A DNA stretch of 64,000 nucleotides from Caryophanales bacterium UBA6259 (GTDB taxonomy: Bacteria > Bacillota > Bacilli > Tepidibacillales > Tepidibacillaceae): assembly GCA_002441135.1 (NCBI GenBank), contig DJVJ01000051.1, positions 108,257 to 172,256 of the forward strand, given 5' to 3'. The position numbers and the translations under genes were made by a program. Shown here piece by piece: positions 60,915 through 64,000 of the stretch. The notes under the pieces were generated by a model. It did not search any database. It was not told the origin of the DNA and saw only the letters and a list, made by a program, of their open reading frames with translations. Each line of letters begins with the position of its first letter. Position 1 is the stretch's first letter.

Positions 60915-62303
60915 GTGATGAATTTAATGAAAAATATACTAAGGGTAATATTATCAAATTTAATAATGCTAACTTCTAGTGTTGTATTAGGTTTAATATT
61001 ACCAATTTTTCTTAATGTGGAGGATTACGGATATTACAGGCTTTTTTTATTTTATGTTGGGTATGTAGGTGTTTTGCATTTTGGATTTAATGATGCATTA
61101 TACATTAAGTATGGTGGAGTTAACCATAGTTCAATTAATCGGCAGATACTAAGAAAAGAGCATAGAACTTTTGTTAAATATCAATTGTTAATCTCAATTT
61201 TAATATTGGTAATAGCTTTAATATTGAAAAATATTTATATAATATTATTTGCAATAATAATTATTCCAGTGAATACGGGATCATTTCATAAATTATTTTA
61301 TCAAGCCACTGGTCAATTTAAGAGATATTCAGCTATTACAATTTTTTATACGATAATAAACCTCATATTAATTGGCCTTTTACTTGTTTTTAAAATATAT
61401 AATCCTATTTATTATATATTAGTTACGATAGTAGCGTATTTAATTGTATTTATAAAAATGGAATATGATTTTATGGTATTTACTAAGGGAGTAAAAACTG
61501 AAGGAAAAGTAAATATTATTAATTATAATAAGATCGGTATATTTATTTTAATTGGAAACCTTTGTGTTTTATTCATTTCTTCTACTGGTAGTTGGTTTGT
61601 TCAATTTTTTATGAGTATGAAAGATTTTGCCATTTATTCCTTTGCTGTTTCAATGATGAATATGATTCTTTTGGTTGTTAATGCTATTGGATTAACATTC
61701 TATAATTATATTGCTAAAAAGGAAGAAGAAGATAAATTAATTTTAGTGAAAGAATCATTATTGGTGATTGGAACATTAGCTGGTTCGCTATATTTTATTC
61801 TAAAATTTATTGTTACACTGTTCTTACCAGAATATAAACAAGCTCTATCAATAATTGCAATTTCATTTATGACATTCCCTTATATTATGATAATAAATGT
61901 AATTGTTATTAATTTGTACAAAGCGAGAAAAAACGAACGACGGTATTTAAAAGTTGTAGTATCTATATTATTTATGGGGATAGTAGCAAGTATGTTAATT
62001 TTTAGTATGTTAAAATCAATGACTGCTCTTGCAGCTGCAACACTTTTAACATATATAGTGTGGTATATATTTTCTACTAGTTTTGAGTTTAAATATTTAA
62101 AGGGTGCAATAAATGAGCCAATTTATTTAGCTATTCACATTATTATTTTTATAATTACTGCAAATAATTTGTCGTGGTACATAGGATTACTAGTATATTC
62201 TATAAGTATGCTAATCTTATCAATACTTTTCAATAGAAAGTATTTTGTAAATATTTTTAATATAGTAATAGAATCATTTAAACAAACTACAAAAAGTAGT
62301 TAG
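60915..62303 (+). CDS. Polysaccharide flippase Wzx-like (MATE/MVF fold)
   Basis: 462 residues with about 12-14 membrane helices. The N-terminal 'VVLGLILPIFLNVEDYGYYRLFLFYVGY' is typical of polysaccharide_synt exporters. It flips the lipid-linked repeat unit across the membrane for the polymerase. GTG 60915 and ATG 60918 are both possible starts; AAGGA lies about 10 bases upstream. Confidence 0.85.
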   Translation: MMNLMKNILRVILSNLIMLTSSVVLGLILPIFLNVEDYGYYRLFLFYVGYVGVLHFGFNDALYIKYGGVNHSSINRQILRKEHRTFVKYQLLISILILVIALILKNIYIILFAIIIIPVNTGSFHKLFYQATGQFKRYSAITIFYTIINLILIGLLLVFKIYNPIYYILVTIVAYLIVFIKMEYDFMVFTKGVKTEGKVNIINYNKIGIFILIGNLCVLFISSTGSWFVQFFMSMKDFAIYSFAVSMMNMILLVVNAIGLTFYNYIAKKEEEDKLILVKESLLVIGTLAGSLYFILKFIVTLFLPEYKQALSIIAISFMTFPYIMIINVIVINLYKARKNERRYLKVVVSILFMGIVASMLIFSMLKSMTALAAATLLTYIVWYIFSTSFEFKYLKGAINEPIYLAIHIIIFIITANNLSWYIGLLVYSISMLILSILFNRKYFVNIFNIVIESFKQTTKSS

Positions 62304-62502
62304 AAAAGGTATTATTATGATTGAAATTAAAAAAGGGATAGTTCCCATATTTTAATATATTTTATATAAGAAGAATAATATAAAATTGTATGAGTTTAGC
62401 AAATTAAAATCAAATGCCTAGTAGGATTGAAATAATTTAATTCAATAAAACTACTCGATAAAACAAGCAATATAAAAAATTTTAGAATTGAGGTGTCAAA
62501 AA

Positions 62503-63516
62503 ATGAAAATCATAATTACAGGTGCTGCTGGATTTATAGGCTTTCACTTGTCGAAACATCTAATAAATCAATCTTATGATGTAATAGGAATAGATAATTT
62601 GAACAAATATTATGATTCAAAACTTAAAGAAGAACGTTTATTAGTATTACAACAGCATAACAACTTTATGTTTCATAAAATTAACTTAGAGGATAAGACA
62701 TCGATAGATAAAATTTTTTCGATATATAAACCTGATTATGTAATTAACCTAGCTGCTCAAGCAGGTGTAAGGTATTCAATAGAAAATCCGTATGCGTATG
62801 TTGATTCAAACCTTATAGGTTTTATGAATATACTAGAAGCCTGTCGCAATTATCCAGTGAAACATTTACTATATGCATCCTCAAGTTCGGTTTATGGTGG
62901 AAATAAAGTAGCTCCATTCTCAACAAATCATAATGTGGACCATCCAGTAAGTTTGTATGCGGCTACAAAAAAATCAAACGAGTTGATGGCACATACCTAT
63001 AGCCATTTATACGGAACACCTACAACTGGATTAAGATTTTTTACTGTATATGGCCCTTGGGGAAGACCTGACATGGCCTATTTTTCATTTACTAAAGATA
63101 TTATTGAAGGTAATCCTATTAAAGTTTTTAATCACGGCAAAATGGAACGAGATTTTACTTACATCGATGATATTGTAGAAGGAATTTATAAACTGATTGA
63201 TAGACCACCAGCAGCTAATAAAGAGTGGGACGAAAGCAAAGACGATTTAAGTAGTAGTTTTGCTCCTTATAAAATTTATAATATCGGGAATAACCAGCCG
63301 GTGCAGCTAATGAAGTTTATTTCAGTTCTTGAAGAGCACATTGGTAAGGAAGCGGAGAAGATATATATGGAAATGCAACCAGGAGATGTTCTGAGAACAT
63401 ATGCAGATGTTTCTGATCTGGAAAGAGATATAGATTTTAAACCGAATACAAGTATTGAAGAAGGACTTGGCAAGTTTGTGGAGTGGTACAAGGAGTACTA
63501 TAAAGTAAAAATATAG
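62503..63516 (+). CDS. NAD-dependent epimerase, UDP-glucuronate 4-epimerase type
   Basis: 337 residues from ATG 62503 (GAGGTG upstream). Short-chain dehydrogenase fold: 'ITGAAGFIGFHLSKHL', active-site Y-x3-K in 'SLYAATKKSNELMAH' and 'RFFTVYGPWGRPDMAYFSFT', diagnostic of UDP-glucuronate 4-epimerases (CapI/LspL). It probably makes UDP-galacturonate from the product of the dehydrogenase encoded next. The 199 bases before it show no gene. Confidence 0.9.
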   Translation: MKIIITGAAGFIGFHLSKHLINQSYDVIGIDNLNKYYDSKLKEERLLVLQQHNNFMFHKINLEDKTSIDKIFSIYKPDYVINLAAQAGVRYSIENPYAYVDSNLIGFMNILEACRNYPVKHLLYASSSSVYGGNKVAPFSTNHNVDHPVSLYAATKKSNELMAHTYSHLYGTPTTGLRFFTVYGPWGRPDMAYFSFTKDIIEGNPIKVFNHGKMERDFTYIDDIVEGIYKLIDRPPAANKEWDESKDDLSSSFAPYKIYNIGNNQPVQLMKFISVLEEHIGKEAEKIYMEMQPGDVLRTYADVSDLERDIDFKPNTSIEEGLGKFVEWYKEYYKVKI

Positions 63517-63553
63517 AGAAGGTTTTTTTATAGAAATAAAAGGAGGGGTAAAG

Positions 63554-64000
63554 TTGAAAATAACAATAGCAGGAACAGGATATGTAGGCTTATCGAATGC
63601 AATATTGTTAGCACAAGACAATGAAGTCATTGCTCTCGATATTCTACAAGGAAAAGTAGATATGATTAACAATAAAAAATCCCCAATTGTAGATAAAGAG
63701 ATTGAGGAATACTTAGCTACAAGAGATCTAAATTTATCAGCCACTACTGATAAAAATACTGCCTATAAAGACGCAGAATATATAATCATCTCTACCCCGA
63801 CTAATTATGATCCAGATAAAAACTATTTTGACACTAGAACTGTTGAAGCTGTCATTGCTGATGTAATTTCCATTAACAGCAATGCAGTGATGGTTATTAA
63901 ATCTACTGTACCAGTAGGTTATACTGAGAAAGTAAGAGAGCAATTTAAAGCAGAAAACATTATCTTTTCACCTGAGTTTTTAAGAGAAGGAAAAGCCTTA
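63554..64000 (+). CDS. UDP-glucose/GDP-mannose dehydrogenase family protein (3' end outside window)
   Basis: 149 codons are visible, from TTG 63554 behind AAAGGAGGGG to the window end with no stop. The N-terminal Rossmann motif is 'ITIAGTGYVGLSNAILLA', followed by 'IISTPTNYDP', 'VIKSTVPVGYT' and 'SPEFLREGKAL', all signatures of UDP-glucose 6-dehydrogenase. It would supply UDP-glucuronate for the adjacent epimerase. Full enzymes are about 390-440 residues. Confidence 0.92.
   Translation, partial: MKITIAGTGYVGLSNAILLAQDNEVIALDILQGKVDMINNKKSPIVDKEIEEYLATRDLNLSATTDKNTAYKDAEYIIISTPTNYDPDKNYFDTRTVEAVIADVISINSNAVMVIKSTVPVGYTEKVREQFKAENIIFSPEFLREGKAL

Overview
The window is AT-rich DNA from a motile, endospore-forming Gram-positive bacterium of the order Bacillales. 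Evidence: spoIID, a spoIIQ-type gene, spoIIID, mbl, flhO and flhP occur in the same order as in Bacillus subtilis, ribosome binding sites are strong GGAGG type, and the surface-polysaccharide operon is B. subtilis eps-like. I cannot name the species. No tRNA, rRNA, CRISPR array or insertion sequence was seen.

Layout. 1-5.8 kb: the end of an unidentified gene, then an RND efflux operon (adaptor, pump, TetR regulator) whose promoter carries a perfect TetR-type palindrome. 5.9-12.9 kb: sporulation, shape, flagellar and lipid housekeeping genes (spoIID, spoIIQ, spoIIID, mbl, flhO, flhP, an EpuA-family protein, a CDP-alcohol phosphatidyltransferase, fabZ). 13-19.2 kb, minus strand: two half-size chromate transporters, a gamma-glutamyltransferase and an Lrp regulator (the B. 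subtilis ywrABCD gene set), overlapping a symporter and a two-component system. 19.3-26.1 kb: an oligopeptide/dipeptide ABC transporter on the minus strand, with an Xaa-Pro peptidase and a substrate-binding lipoprotein on the plus strand.

26.4-43.1 kb is the most unusual part. A c-di-GMP-I riboswitch with a readable terminator/antiterminator switch precedes a secreted WapA-like RHS/YD-repeat gene of about 8.3 kb, which is split by one extra base in an A run. Behind it lies a store of orphan toxin tips and immunity genes. These include an RHS tip ending in a RES-domain NAD-phosphorylase toxin, paired with a partner resembling the toxin-binding half of MbcA/ParS antitoxins. There are also two ADP-ribosyltransferase-like tips, toxin-tail relics and tandem membrane immunity candidates. 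Long shared segments show how the modules were shuffled.

43.2-64 kb is a capsule/exopolysaccharide locus: chain-length regulator, tyrosine kinase and phosphatase, a probable EAR antitermination RNA with a strong terminator, an EpsC/PglF-type dehydratase, a small island (tyrosine recombinase, nucleotidyltransferase, retropepsin-like protease, two paralogous 86-residue proteins), then aminotransferase, sugar-phosphate transferase, formyltransferase, deacetylase, two acetyltransferases, glycosyltransferases, Wzy, Wzx, a UDP-glucuronate-epimerase type enzyme and a UDP-glucose dehydrogenase cut by the window end. Together these would build a repeat unit on a bacillosamine-type sugar, with a possible N-formyl modification and uronic acid supply, for Wzx/Wzy export.
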